Shown: positions 35,414-45,404 of the stretch, in pieces
How the letters are laid out: the number at the start of each line of letters is the position of its first letter
How positions within the stretch are numbered: position 1 is the first letter of the stretch
NCBI GenBank assembly: GCA_017303335.1
Contig: JAFLBK010000001.1
Span: forward strand, 563,001-627,000
Length of the DNA stretch: 64,000 nucleotides
Source: Chitinophagales bacterium
GTDB lineage: Bacteria > Bacteroidota > Bacteroidia > Chitinophagales > Chitinophagaceae
Reading direction: 5' to 3'
Made by a program: the position numbers and the translations under genes
Notes under the pieces: generated by a model
What the model was told of the DNA's origin: nothing
What the model saw: the letters and a program-made list of their open reading frames with translations, nothing else
Databases searched by the model: none

Positions 35414-37756
35414 TCAACGCTTCCGGGATGTCCGGGGCGCCAGCGCCAGCATAAGAACAGGCAGTAAAACCAGGTTTGTGAGCGTAGCGATCAGTAAAGT
35501 ACCCGACGTCAACCAACCCAGGGCTTTGGTACCTCCAAAATCACTGGCACAAAAAATCACAAAGCCGGCTATCAACACCAGGGCTGTATACACAATGCTC
35601 AGCCCGGTATGACGGATGGTAACGCTCACGGTTTCGGATATATTGTTGCCATACAAGGGCAATTCCTGCTTATAATTGACCAGGAACCGGATCGTAATAT
35701 CAATCGCGATTCCGAGAGCCACACTGAAAACCAATACAGTAGACGGCTTAAGCGGAACCCCCACCCAACCCATAATACCGGCGGTTATCAGCAGAGGAAT
35801 CAGGTTGGGAATCAATGAGCAAAGCAGTATCCGAACCGACCTGAACAGGTAAAGCATACACAGGGCAATAAGTAGAAAAGCCCACAAAATACTCTCTTTC
35901 AACCCATTAACAATAAACCGGCTACCCTCCAGGAAGGTAATGCTTGTTCCTGTCAGCTGTACCTTATAAACGGCCGTATCAAACAACTGGTTGGCCTTGT
36001 TCTCTATCCCTTTCAGCAATACCGGGAGTTTTTCTGTGCCCACGTCGGCCATATTCACACTGATGCGGGTGCTTTGCCGGGCCGTATCGATAAAACTGGT
36101 GAGCATTTTTGAGAGGTTGTTTTTATTATTCCCGTTACTGTCGCTTTTTGAGGGACGCAGGTATTCTCCTACGAAAGCACCATCAAAACTATTCGGCAGG
36201 AGATAGTTGGCGGAGTCTCCGTCAAAAAAAGCCTGCTTTGCAAACTTCAACCCTTCTGCCACACTGAGGGGGCGATTCATTTCCTGTTGCGCTGCGATGT
36301 AGGCGGAAAGGGAATCCACCTTCTCCAGCACCGCTAAGGCTTTCATGCCGGCAAGCCCGTATCTTTTCCGGGTATCTACCACAATCTCGAGCGGCATCAC
36401 GCCATGAAAATTCTTTTCGAAGAACTTAAGATCTGTGTATACCTTATCGGTTTTCGGCAGATCATCTACAATAAATGAAACACTCTTTAGCTTGAAAATA
36501 CCAACAATGGAAAATACAAGGGCCGCTGCCGTACATATATACACAGCCATTTTATGGTCTACCACCCAACGCTCTATCCGAAGCAGAAAATTGGTGATCA
36601 CGCGGTTCTTCAGGTATTTAACCTGCGAAGCCCCGGGTGCGGGCAGGTAGGCAAGCACACCCGGTAACAGGATAAAGGAAATAAGGAAGATGACCATGAT
36701 GCCGATGCCGGCCACCACGCCAAATTCTTTCAGGATGGCGCTCTTGGTAAGTGCGAATACCGCAAAACCAATGGCAGCGGTAAGATTACAGAACAGTGTA
36801 ACCACCCCCATTTTACTTACCATATCCACCAGCGACCTGTTCTTATCGCCGCTTTGCAGGTACGAAGTATGGTATTTATTGATGAAGTAGATGCAATTGG
36901 GAACCCCGATCACCACCACGAGGCAGGGGATGAGTGCGGTGAGCAGCGTGATCTTGTATCCGCAGAGATACAGTACTCCCAGCGACCAGATAACACCGAA
37001 AATCACCACTACCAACGAAAGCAGGGTTGTACTGATAGACCGGAAGAAGAGCAATAGTATCAGCGCACTCAGCAATAGCGAACCAAAGAGGAAGTACCGC
37101 ATCTCATTTTGTATGCGATCGGCCACTACGGTACGTATCAGGGGCAGTCCGCTCAGGTGCACTTCGGTGCCGGTTTTTTTCGCGAAGTCGTTGGCTGCCG
37201 CAGTAATGTCGGCCACCACCTTCGAGCGTCCTTTGGAATTCAGTATTTCCCTATTGATGCGAACCCCGGCGAGGTATGCCCGCGTTTCGGGGTTATACAA
37301 TAAGGTGCGGTAAAAAGGGTAATTGTATAATATACCCGCAGCGCTGTCGAGCGTAGGCTGATCGGATATCGAATCGGGAAATATCTTCTCAGCAACCAGT
37401 TTTTCGGAGAGTGAATCTTTGCGCAGCAATACAGCGGATGCCACACTCAGCACATCTTCCACATGCGTAACGCTTTTCAGTTGCCGCTGAAGTTCCCGGT
37501 AGGCGTTGAATACATCCAGCGTGAATAATTTTTCGGTTTGGATACCCACCACCAACAGGTTCCCGTCATCGCCGAATTTTTCTTTAAAAGCGATATAATC
37601 GCGGTACTTCGGATTATCGGTAGGGATGGCTTTCGAGAATTCATAGCTCAGTTTTACCTGGCTGGCGTAATACCCCATCAGTGCGGTTACCGCCAGCAAT
37701 AATACCAGCAACAGCGCCCGGAACCGCAGTACGAATTCTCCCAAACGTTTCCACAT
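35414..37756 (-). CDS. MMPL/RND-superfamily transporter
   Basis: The 780-residue protein has the RND layout: one N-terminal helix, a large periplasmic loop (about 35-215), five to six helices, then a repeat of this arrangement (helix near 395, loop 415-620, helices 625-770). Conserved membrane segments include SLVVVIFGVIWSLGVLYL and the second-half VFSVALGIAIDITIRFLVNY, the sterol-sensing/MMPL-type signature with acidic residues for proton coupling. Related proteins export lipids or hydrophobic compounds; the substrate is unknown. No adaptor or outer-membrane channel is encoded nearby. Confidence 0.92.
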   Translation of the reverse strand: MWKRLGEFVLRFRALLLVLLLAVTALMGYYASQVKLSYEFSKAIPTDNPKYRDYIAFKEKFGDDGNLLVVGIQTEKLFTLDVFNAYRELQRQLKSVTHVEDVLSVASAVLLRKDSLSEKLVAEKIFPDSISDQPTLDSAAGILYNYPFYRTLLYNPETRAYLAGVRINREILNSKGRSKVVADITAAANDFAKKTGTEVHLSGLPLIRTVVADRIQNEMRYFLFGSLLLSALILLLFFRSISTTLLSLVVVIFGVIWSLGVLYLCGYKITLLTALIPCLVVVIGVPNCIYFINKYHTSYLQSGDKNRSLVDMVSKMGVVTLFCNLTAAIGFAVFALTKSAILKEFGVVAGIGIMVIFLISFILLPGVLAYLPAPGASQVKYLKNRVITNFLLRIERWVVDHKMAVYICTAAALVFSIVGIFKLKSVSFIVDDLPKTDKVYTDLKFFEKNFHGVMPLEIVVDTRKRYGLAGMKALAVLEKVDSLSAYIAAQQEMNRPLSVAEGLKFAKQAFFDGDSANYLLPNSFDGAFVGEYLRPSKSDSNGNNKNNLSKMLTSFIDTARQSTRISVNMADVGTEKLPVLLKGIENKANQLFDTAVYKVQLTGTSITFLEGSRFIVNGLKESILWAFLLIALCMLYLFRSVRILLCSLIPNLIPLLITAGIMGWVGVPLKPSTVLVFSVALGIAIDITIRFLVNYKQELPLYGNNISETVSVTIRHTGLSIVYTALVLIAGFVIFCASDFGGTKALGWLTSGTLLIATLTNLVLLPVLMLALAPRTSRKR

Positions 37757-37837
37757 AGATATTTGTGATTTTTATCTTTTACTGCTGCAAAGAACGTTAA
37801 TTTGACTTGTTTTGCATGAATTTCCTGCTTACAAACC

Positions 37838-38569
37838 ATGACGCATAAGACAAGAGGTATCGTATTACGAAGCATCAAGTATGGCGAAACCAGCCTGGTG
37901 GTAACCATCTTTACTGAACTCTTCGGTATACAGACGTACATGGTCAATGGCGTGCGTACTTCCAAAAAATCATCCGCCAAAGCGAATCATTTTCAACCCT
38001 GCGCCATCTTAGACCTCGTGGTATATCACAGCGAACAAAAATCCATGCAACGTATCAAGGAGTTTTCCTGGGCCGCGTTATATACCAACCTGCTCAGTGA
38101 TGTTGTTCGCAACAGTATTGGCGCCTACATGGCCGAATTGATGTACAAATGCCTCAAACAACCCGAAAACCACAGCGACCTGTATCATTTCTGCGAAGAG
38201 GCGCTTTTGCAACTGGATGCTTCCGAAAAAACCATCGCAGCCAATTTTGCGTTGTTCTTTACCCTGCATCTGGCGCATTTTTTCGGTTTCCGGATGGTCG
38301 ATAATTTCACCGCGGAATGCTGCATACTGGACCTGCAGGAAGGATGTTTCACCGATCAGCCACCCGAACATCCGCATTACGTGGATGGAAAATACGCCGA
38401 ACTCAGCTCGCAACTACTGAAGGTGATGCAGCCGCGGGAACTGGAAGAATTCAGGCTGAATCAAGAAGTGAGGAGAATATTGCTGCTACGGTACCTTGAG
38501 TTTTACGCACTTCATATCCCCGACTTCGGGCAGATGAAGACCCTGGTAGTATTACACGAAGTGCTCTGA
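37838..38569 (+). CDS. recO: DNA repair protein RecO
   Basis: RecO helps RecR load RecA at gaps and anneals single strands. The 243-residue protein begins with the OB-fold segment THKTRGIVLRSIKYGETSLVV and FGIQTYMVNGVRTSKK, followed by the helical domain with FFTLHLAHFFGF. The CxxC zinc site of many RecO proteins is reduced here (only CCILDLQEGCF remains), as seen in some lineages. The last base of the stop codon abuts the stop of the convergent amidohydrolase gene. Confidence 0.93.
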   Translation: MTHKTRGIVLRSIKYGETSLVVTIFTELFGIQTYMVNGVRTSKKSSAKANHFQPCAILDLVVYHSEQKSMQRIKEFSWAALYTNLLSDVVRNSIGAYMAELMYKCLKQPENHSDLYHFCEEALLQLDASEKTIAANFALFFTLHLAHFFGFRMVDNFTAECCILDLQEGCFTDQPPEHPHYVDGKYAELSSQLLKVMQPRELEEFRLNQEVRRILLLRYLEFYALHIPDFGQMKTLVVLHEVL

Positions 38570-39745
38570 TCAAAGCAACCGCCGGGATGATGAATCGGCC
38601 TGAAGTTGTAATCCCTTCACCCGCTCAATCAAAACGATACCCGGTTTTTTCCCGGCTGAAAAACTGCCGAGTTCCGCTTCCATCTGCAGGGCCCGGGCTC
38701 CGTTCGAGGTGGCCCAGGCGAGCTGGGATGCAAGAGGCAGTTCGGGAAAATGCCTGCTGATCGTTTTCATTTCTTCCAGTATGCTCAGTTGATCGTTCGA
38801 CGCCAGGCTATCAGTGCCAAGAACGACCGCACAATCATGAGCCAATAGCTTATTGATATCCGGCAATTGGTTGCTGATGTACAGATTGGCATTCGGACAA
38901 AGACAGAAGAATGGCTGAAGTTTATATGTGGCGGCCTGATACTTGAGAAAGGAGAGATCTTTTTCCGATGTATGAACATTATGAACAAGCAGGAGCGTTA
39001 TGGCTTTGTCGAGGTAAGGGAGATAGGTCTGCAAACTGCTTTTACCACTGGGCTGAAAAAAGGAAATATCAATATTCATGCGCTCATACAAGCGGGTAAG
39101 ATCACCGGCGCCTGTTTCAAACAGTTCGTCTTCGGCGCTTGTTTCCTGGTTGTGAATACTGAGAACCCGGCTGGAGGGAAACGCATTAATCCTCCGGAAT
39201 AATTCGGGTGATACAGAATATGGCGCATGAGGTACGATGGCGTTGCTGCTCATAAAGACCGCATACATATCATAAATGTCGCTGGCTCTTTTGAATCGCA
39301 CCGCTGCAACAGCCGGCGGAAACCCACTGGCCTCGATAAAATTGTAATAGCGAAGCCTCCCTTTCATCTTTTGTGGAATGGTAAGCGCATTGTTGCAGAT
39401 ATCTCCTACGGCCACGATCCCGTTTTGCTTCATTTCGGTTTCGGCCGCCTCGATAGCTGCCAGGATCTCCGCCTCGGAATAATGCCGTTCATTTACCACT
39501 TTCAGCACAAAATCCACGAGACCGGTGTTTTTGGGGATATGGCCCTTCATATGCGATAATTCGAGGTGACAATGGCAATTGATGAACCCCGGACTTATTA
39601 TTCCCCGGAATGCCTCAACGCTGTCTGCCGCTTCATCGCGGTGAATAAGCTCTACAATGGTACCATCTGGCTTTGCAATCAATACATGATCCTGTAACAC
39701 CTCGTGCCCGTTAAAAATATAATCTGCAGAAAACTTGCGGTACAA
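38570..39745 (-). CDS. Amidohydrolase-family protein (deaminase-like)
   Basis: The 391-residue protein has the metal-dependent amidohydrolase barrel: GFINCHCHLELSH near residue 55 gives the HxH ligands, PHAPYSVSP is typical of the SAH/aminofutalosine/guanine deaminase branch, SIHNQET contributes the third His, and GTDSLASN the catalytic Asp. It probably deaminates a purine-like compound; aminofutalosine deaminase of the futalosine menaquinone route is one possibility but is not shown by context. The only sensible start is TTG at 39745 because no upstream ATG is in frame. It abuts recO at its 3' end. Confidence 0.87.
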   Translation of the reverse strand: MYRKFSADYIFNGHEVLQDHVLIAKPDGTIVELIHRDEAADSVEAFRGIISPGFINCHCHLELSHMKGHIPKNTGLVDFVLKVVNERHYSEAEILAAIEAAETEMKQNGIVAVGDICNNALTIPQKMKGRLRYYNFIEASGFPPAVAAVRFKRASDIYDMYAVFMSSNAIVPHAPYSVSPELFRRINAFPSSRVLSIHNQETSAEDELFETGAGDLTRLYERMNIDISFFQPSGKSSLQTYLPYLDKAITLLLVHNVHTSEKDLSFLKYQAATYKLQPFFCLCPNANLYISNQLPDINKLLAHDCAVVLGTDSLASNDQLSILEEMKTISRHFPELPLASQLAWATSNGARALQMEAELGSFSAGKKPGIVLIERVKGLQLQADSSSRRLL

Positions 39746-39808
39746 AATGAATCGTTGATATGATGTAATTTCGCGCCTCCGGAATGCCGGAGCAGTAACA
39801 AAGATACT

Positions 39809-40873
39809 ATGTTAGATAAACTGGATGCCATAAAAGGACGGTTCGATAACCTGGCGGTGGCGCTTACAAACCCCGAGATCGTGAGCGACAACAAAAAATT
39901 TGCCGCCACCAGTAAAGAGTACCGCAGCCTGGAAAAGATTGTAACCGCAAGGGCGGAGTATATCCGGTTACTGGATGATATTGAATTCAATAAAGAGGTG
40001 CTGCACGGCGATGACGAGGAAATGCGGACGCTCGCCAAACAGGAACTGCCCGGATTGGAAGAGAAAAAGGAAATATTGGAGAAGCACCTGCGGAATCTCC
40101 TTATCCCCAAAGATCCATACGACGAAAAAAACGCGATCCTCGAGATACGGGCCGGAACCGGGGGTGATGAAGCCTCGCTCTTTGCAGGCGACCTGTTACG
40201 CATGTACCTGAAATATTGTGAAAAACGTGGCTGGAGGACAGCCATCCTGAGCGAGAGCGAAGGAACTGTCGGCGGATATAAAGAGGTACAGGTTGAAGTG
40301 GTAGGTGATGACGTCTACGGTATCCTGAAATTCGAAAGCGGTGTTCACCGGGTGCAGCGGGTTCCCGATACGGAAGCCAGTGGCCGGGTGCATACCAGCG
40401 CTGCAACGGTTGCCGTCATGCCAGAAGCAGACGAAATCGATTTTGAACTTAAGGAGAGTGATGTAAAAATGGAAACCGCCCGAAGTGGTGGCTCCGGCGG
40501 ACAGAACGTGAATAAGGTAGAAACCAAGGTATTTCTTACCCATAAACCTACCGGTATTACGGTTGTTTGCCAGACAGAAAGAACCCAGCTTGCCAACCGG
40601 GAAAAAGCGATGGATATGCTGCGTACCAAACTATACGACGAAGAAGTGCGCAAGGCGGAAGAAGCGATTGCCCGGCAAAGAAAGAGCCTGGTAAGCACCG
40701 GCGACCGCAGTGCCAAGATCCGAACGTATAACTTTCCTCAAGGGCGGGTAACCGATCACCGCATCGGGCTGACCGTTTACAACCTGAATGATGTGCTGAA
40801 CGGCGACCTGCAGGAATTTCTCGACGCCCTGCAATTTGCAGAGAACGCTGAAAAATTAACATCCCAGAACTAG
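39809..40873 (+). CDS. prfA: Peptide chain release factor 1
   Basis: RF1 releases the peptide at UAA and UAG codons. The 354 residues show the full family layout. The codon-recognition tripeptide is in [10 protein letters not shown] (a PxT motif, as in RF1, not the SPF of RF2). The catalytic GGQ is in [13 protein letters not shown] near residues 230-232. [15 protein letters not shown] follows. The N-terminal helical domain is complete. The GGQ Gln is usually methylated by PrmC, which is not in this window. Confidence 0.98.
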   Translation: MLDKLDAIKGRFDNLAVALTNPEIVSDNKKFAATSKEYRSLEKIVTARAEYIRLLDDIEFNKEVLHGDDEEMRTLAKQELPGLEEKKEILEKHLRNLLIPKDPYDEKNAILEIRAGTGGDEASLFAGDLLRMYLKYCEKRGWRTAILSESEGTVGGYKEVQVEVVGDDVYGILKFESGVHRVQRVPDTEASGRVHTSAATVAVMPEADEIDFELKESDVKMETARSGGSGGQNVNKVETKVFLTHKPTGITVVCQTERTQLANREKAMDMLRTKLYDEEVRKAEEAIARQRKSLVSTGDRSAKIRTYNFPQGRVTDHRIGLTVYNLNDVLNGDLQEFLDALQFAENAEKLTSQN

Positions 40874-40922
40874 CCTGCTTCAGACCCGTACTTTTTAGTA
40901 CATTTAATCTCAAAAAAAAATT

Positions 40923-41540
40923 ATGCTCGAAGAATTATTTAATCTGGTAAAAGGATCGGCAAGCGATTCCGTGATCAACAATCCCCATGTTCCTAACGAA
41001 CAAAATAATGAGGTAATAGCGGAAGCTACCAATACGGTAGCATCGGGGCTGCGAAATATGGTAGCGGGCGGCGGCCTCGAAAATATATTGGCCATGTTCA
41101 AACAAAGCGGCAATGGCCAGAGTCTGATGAATAACCCGATGGTCAATATGATGATCGGACATTTTGCCGGCAAGCTGATGAACAATCACAGCCTGAGCGG
41201 ACAACAGGCTAACCAGGTAGCCGGCAGTCTTATCCCCGATGTGATCAATAACCTTATCAGCAAAACCAACGACCCCAGCAACAGCACATTCACAATTGAA
41301 AGCCTGCTGAATTCGATAACAGGCGGACAAAGCACACAGGTCATCCAGGAACAACAAAGCAGTGGTAACAATGGGTTCAATTTCCAGGACCTGATCGGCT
41401 CATTTACCGGCGGCGGACAATCTGGCGGTGGCGGCGGATTGATGGACATTGTGTCCCGACTGGCTGGCGGCGCCCAGGAACAACAGCAACGGAATGGTGG
41501 TGGTGGGCTGATGGACCTTATCAAAGGGTTTATGCGGTAA
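40923..41540 (+). CDS. DUF937/YidB-like small protein with Gly-rich tail
   Basis: The 205-residue protein has no signal peptide. Its first 120 residues are Asn/Gln-rich helices (MLEELFNLVKGSASDSVIN, SLSGQQANQVAGSLIPDVIN) that resemble DUF937 proteins. The C-terminal third has Gly/Gln-rich linkers and two short repeats of the type GGGGLMDxx (GGGGLMDIVSRLAGG and GGGGLMDLIKGF). Function is unknown. It follows prfA by 49 bp and probably shares its transcript. The 398-bp gap downstream has no gene but a sigma-54 promoter and terminator. Confidence 0.65.
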   Translation: MLEELFNLVKGSASDSVINNPHVPNEQNNEVIAEATNTVASGLRNMVAGGGLENILAMFKQSGNGQSLMNNPMVNMMIGHFAGKLMNNHSLSGQQANQVAGSLIPDVINNLISKTNDPSNSTFTIESLLNSITGGQSTQVIQEQQSSGNNGFNFQDLIGSFTGGGQSGGGGGLMDIVSRLAGGAQEQQQRNGGGGLMDLIKGFMR

Positions 41541-41735
41541 TTACATCTGCCTGTAAATCAAGTAATCTTCAAACACCCGTGTATAACAGTGCTTTGTTTC
41601 TGTTTATTTTTCGGGCTTACCCGAGTAACTTTTCTATTACTTCCTACGTACAATTACCAAAAATAATCAGCCTGTTTATCCGTTATCTAATGAGCAGGTT
41701 TCCTTTAAGGAATGCTTAACAAGAAATAAAAAACC

Positions 41736-41752
41736 TTTGGCACCTGTTTTGC
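41736..41752 (+). promoter_or_regulatory. Sigma-54 (-24/-12) promoter
   Basis: TTTGGCAC, five bases, then TTGC gives the core TGGCAC-N5-TTGC with GG and GC separated by 10 bp, a full match to the RpoN promoter core. A near-palindrome TTCCTT-T-AAGGAA (41700-41712) upstream might bind an activator. Transcription would start near 41764. The rest of the 41541-41735 gap shows only a small CGGG/CCCG hairpin after the DUF937-like gene. Confidence 0.7.
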
Positions 41753-41763
41753 GTAATTAAGAA

Positions 41764-41843
41764 CACAAAATTAAAATTCAAATTTTCTCATAAGCAGTTA
41801 GTTTTGGTAACGGCCCCTGTTTCTACGGGGGCTTCTCTTTTTC
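41764..41843 (+). ncRNA. Predicted sigma-54-dependent small RNA of about 80 nt
   Basis: The stretch between the predicted start site and a GCCCC/GGGGC hairpin plus T-rich tail (41813-41843) contains no ORF. Its 5' part is A/T-rich and includes AATTCAAATTTTC, and the 3' part is the terminator hairpin. The arrangement of promoter, short untranslated stretch and terminator is that of a trans-acting small RNA. It could instead be an attenuated leader of the fusion gene at 41939. Inference from sequence only. Confidence 0.45.
41813..41843 (+). terminator. Intrinsic terminator of the predicted small RNA
   Basis: GCCCC (41813-41817) pairs with GGGGC (41828-41832), extended by a T-G pair, and is followed by TTCTCTTTTT. 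It lies 96 bp before the fusion gene and 273 bp after the DUF937-like gene. Confidence 0.7.
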
Positions 41844-41938
41844 AATTCCCCTTCACCTCCGGGTTAAAGCCATGTTAACCACTTTCCGGTTCCACATCCA
41901 TATCTCAGTTTTGCATTTGCAACGACAATTATCCAGCA

Positions 41939-44900
41939 ATGAGCAAACACCCGCAAGTATTCCAAACCAACAGCCACACCCGCTGGAAAAGCATTAAGTG
42001 GACCACAAGGATTATAATCCTGCTTATTCTCTTCCTCTTTGTTGTACTTACCCTGGCAATCCGAAACGGTTCAAATCCGAACCTGCCCAACATCAACGCA
42101 AAGGCAAGATTCTACCAGGACAAAATCGACCCAACCAATAAACTCACTTTCTCATCTCGTTTGAATAAAAGACTCAAGGGTTTCAAAGAATTTCTCGAAA
42201 CAAGACAACGTGAAGATTCATTGAAACGGGTAACCAATAAAAAAATACGGGCCACCCAGATACGATCCGCCTTCTACACTCCCTGGTTAGCAGGCTCCCT
42301 GGCTGACCTTAAAAAAAACGGCGACAAACTGAATACGATCTACCCGGAATGGTTTTTTATTGATCCGGTCAGTTATCAATTACAGACCCGTATCGACACA
42401 GCAGGATTGAATCTGATGCGCCAAAAAAACCTGAGCATTCAGCCAATATTCAGTAATTATTTCAGCAACAAATACAGCCCTGGCAAGGGCGACTTTGATG
42501 GAAGACTGGCACATTCGGTTCTTTCCGACCCATTAAGGCGTAAATACATCATTCAACAAATCGCCGATTCATTGACCCATTACAGGCTGCAAGGCGTTAA
42601 TGTTGATTTTGAAGAACTTACTGAAAAAGGAAACGAGCCATTTTCCGGTTTCCTGAAAGAAATATACCAGGCCCTGCATCCGCAGGGATTTGTTGTTTCC
42701 GTTGATGTATCTCCTAAAAATGAGGATTACGATTATCATACCTTATCTGTTTACAGCGATTTCCTGATACTGATGGCTTACGACCAATTCAGTAACAGCA
42801 CAGAAGCGGGGCCGATCTCTGCACAAAAATGGATTGAAGAGCAGGTTGATTGGCTTGATAAACGGGTGGATCTGTCGAAAGTGATCCTGGGTATTGCAGG
42901 TTATGGGCGGGATTGGATCCGGGAAGATGGAGACAAACGGGTAGAAGACCTCACCTATTCCCAGGTCATTGATCTCGCTAAAATAGCCGGGGCAACCATC
43001 AACTTTGATAACGACACCTATAACCTGCACTATAGCTACATCGAAAAGGAGACCGACACTTCTTCGCAGGTACATCACTCGATCTGGTTCACCGATGCCG
43101 CCACCGCCTTCAACATTCTCCGGTACAGCGATGATATCCCATCAGCCGGAACCGCATTCTGGCACCTGGGCAGCGAGGATCCGCGGATTTGGAATTTCTA
43201 TGCCCGTAACCTCAGCACAGAGTCGCTGAAAAAAAATCCATTCGACTTCGGCCTGTTGCGAACCATGCCGGCAGATCCTGATAAAAAACCAACGCCCTCT
43301 GGCGAAGGCGAGTTACTTAATATCGTCTTTACACCTAGCCAGGGTCATATTCAACTTGATGTGGACAGTACCGAACTGCTGATCACCGAACAACAATACA
43401 CGCAGCTCTCTTCCGGTTACGTATACGAACGATTTGCCGAAGACAAAACGCCCATGGGGCCGGGTCATAAAATTATCCTCACCTTCGACGATGGGCCCGA
43501 TGCCACATACACGCCAAAGATCCTTGATATCCTGAAGCAGGAAAAAGTGCCGGCCACGTTCTTCATCGTAGGACTGAATGCAGAGAGCAATATCCCCCTA
43601 CTCCGGCGCATCTATAAGGAAGGGCATGAGATCGGAAATCACACATTTACCCATCACAATATAGCCCGCATGAGCCCCGAACGGGCCGAACTTGAATTAA
43701 AAGCCACCCGGGTACTGCTCGAATGCGTTACCGGGCATTCAACCATTCTGTTCCGGGCCCCCTTTAACGCAGACAGTGAACCGCAAACCTTCGAAGAAAT
43801 AGAACCCATCGCACGAAGCAAGCAGGATAACTACATCACCGTTGGAGAAAGCATCGACCCCAACGACTGGGACCCGAAAATGAATGCCGACAGCATCGTA
43901 AACAGAACCATCCGTTTCGCTGAAGCCAACGATGCCAGTATCATCCTGCTGCACGATGCCGGAGGTAAAACCCGCCAGCCCACGGTTGACGCCCTTCCCC
44001 GCATCATCGACTATTTCAAAAAACGCGGATGTGTGTTCACAACGGTGGCCAGCCTGATGGGTAAAACAAAAAACGATGTAATGCCATCGGTGAAACGGAG
44101 CTGGGTGAATTCCCTCAATTTCTTCCTGGCAGAAGCGGCATACTGGTCGGCCCACTTTGTGTATGCCCTCTTCCTCACCGGTATTGTTTTGTCGGTTGGC
44201 CGCATGATCGCGATGGCGATTTTAGCCGGTATACAGAAAAACAGGGAGAAGAAGGCGGTCATTTCCACAGCACAGCCTATGGTAAGTGTTATTGTACCGG
44301 CATATAATGAAGAAATCAATGCCTGCCGTACGATCAGCAGTTTGCTGCAGCAAGACTACCCGAACCTGGAAGTTGTATTTATGGATGATGGCAGTAATGA
44401 CAACACGTATAAGATTGTTTCGGAAACATTCACAGGCAATCCGCGGGTACGCGTATTTACCAAACCAAACGGCGGCAAGGCTTCGGCCCTGAATTATGGG
44501 ATCCGGATAGCCGGCAGCGAATACGTGGTATGCATCGATGCCGATACCCAGTTGAAAAAAGATGCCGTGCGTGAACTGATGAAAAAATTTACCGATGCCA
44601 AGGTAGCCGCAGTGGCGGGCAATGTAAAAGTGGGGAACGAGGTGAACCTGCTCACCCGCTGGCAGAGCATCGAATACATCACTTCCCAGAATTTCGACCG
44701 CCGGGCTTTCGAACTGCTGAACTGCATCACGGTTGTACCCGGCGCCATCGGGGCCTTCCGCAAAGAAGCCATCCTGCAAGCCGGCGGGTTTACCACCGAT
44801 ACCCTCGCCGAGGATTGCGATCTTACCATGCGCCTCCATCGCCAGGGTTATCGCATCGCCAACTGCAACGGGGCCATCTCGTATACCGAGGCGCCCGAGA

Positions 44901-45373
44901 ACCTGAAGCAGTTCCTCAGGCAACGCTTCCGCTGGAGTTTTGGCGTAATGCAGAGTTTCTGGAAACACCGCGACGCGGTATTCAATCCCCGGTACAAAAA
45001 TTTTGGCATGATCGCCCTCCCCAACATCCTGGTCTACCAGATGATTCTCCCTTTCCTGGCGCCGCTGGCAGACCTCATACTTATTTGCAGTTTACTGGCA
45101 ACGGGTTTGGGAATCATCCAATCGGATATCAGCAGCATCCTGCTTTACTACGCAATTTTTACGCTGGTGGATGTGGCGGGCGCCGCACTTGCCTTCGCGT
45201 TCGAAAAAGAGGATCACAAAAAACTGCTTTGGATGATACCCCAGCGATTGGTATACCGGCAGCTGATGTACTATATCCTTTTCAAATCATTCAGCAAGGC
45301 GCTGAAGGGTGAAATGCAGGGCTGGGGCATCTTAAAACGAACCGGAAATGTAAAAAAGCCGGCTACGGCCTGA
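41939..45373 (+). CDS. Trifunctional GH18-like / polysaccharide deacetylase / family 2 glycosyltransferase
   Basis: The 1144-residue protein combines three carbohydrate domains. An N-terminal membrane anchor lies around residues 24-42. A GH18-like domain of the YaaH type follows (about 95-440) with GVNVDFEE near 220; Asn replaces the first Asp of DxDxE, but the catalytic Glu is kept. A NodB deacetylase follows (about 505-700) with TFDDGPDAT and the metal motif HTFTHHN. After a membrane region, a processive GT2 synthase (about 778-1010) has VPAYNEE, DDGS, DADTQ, EDCDLTMRL and QRFRW, and C-terminal helices. By analogy with chitin, NodC or PgaC synthases it could polymerise, deacetylate and trim an amino-sugar polymer. 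It stands alone, with no export partners beside it. Confidence 0.9.
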   Translation: MSKHPQVFQTNSHTRWKSIKWTTRIIILLILFLFVVLTLAIRNGSNPNLPNINAKARFYQDKIDPTNKLTFSSRLNKRLKGFKEFLETRQREDSLKRVTNKKIRATQIRSAFYTPWLAGSLADLKKNGDKLNTIYPEWFFIDPVSYQLQTRIDTAGLNLMRQKNLSIQPIFSNYFSNKYSPGKGDFDGRLAHSVLSDPLRRKYIIQQIADSLTHYRLQGVNVDFEELTEKGNEPFSGFLKEIYQALHPQGFVVSVDVSPKNEDYDYHTLSVYSDFLILMAYDQFSNSTEAGPISAQKWIEEQVDWLDKRVDLSKVILGIAGYGRDWIREDGDKRVEDLTYSQVIDLAKIAGATINFDNDTYNLHYSYIEKETDTSSQVHHSIWFTDAATAFNILRYSDDIPSAGTAFWHLGSEDPRIWNFYARNLSTESLKKNPFDFGLLRTMPADPDKKPTPSGEGELLNIVFTPSQGHIQLDVDSTELLITEQQYTQLSSGYVYERFAEDKTPMGPGHKIILTFDDGPDATYTPKILDILKQEKVPATFFIVGLNAESNIPLLRRIYKEGHEIGNHTFTHHNIARMSPERAELELKATRVLLECVTGHSTILFRAPFNADSEPQTFEEIEPIARSKQDNYITVGESIDPNDWDPKMNADSIVNRTIRFAEANDASIILLHDAGGKTRQPTVDALPRIIDYFKKRGCVFTTVASLMGKTKNDVMPSVKRSWVNSLNFFLAEAAYWSAHFVYALFLTGIVLSVGRMIAMAILAGIQKNREKKAVISTAQPMVSVIVPAYNEEINACRTISSLLQQDYPNLEVVFMDDGSNDNTYKIVSETFTGNPRVRVFTKPNGGKASALNYGIRIAGSEYVVCIDADTQLKKDAVRELMKKFTDAKVAAVAGNVKVGNEVNLLTRWQSIEYITSQNFDRRAFELLNCITVVPGAIGAFRKEAILQAGGFTTDTLAEDCDLTMRLHRQGYRIANCNGAISYTEAPENLKQFLRQRFRWSFGVMQSFWKHRDAVFNPRYKNFGMIALPNILVYQMILPFLAPLADLILICSLLATGLGIIQSDISSILLYYAIFTLVDVAGAALAFAFEKEDHKKLLWMIPQRLVYRQLMYYILFKSFSKALKGEMQGWGILKRTGNVKKPATA

Positions 45374-45389
45374 TTAACCAATAGTATTT

Positions 45390-45397
45390 TACCTTTG
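45390..45397 (+). promoter_or_regulatory. Bacteroidota -7 box seven bases before tatC
   Basis: TACCTTTG matches TAnnTTTG exactly and ends 7 bp before the tatC ATG, so a leaderless or near-leaderless mRNA is predicted. Confidence 0.55.
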
Positions 45398-45404
45398 CCC
45401 ACCA

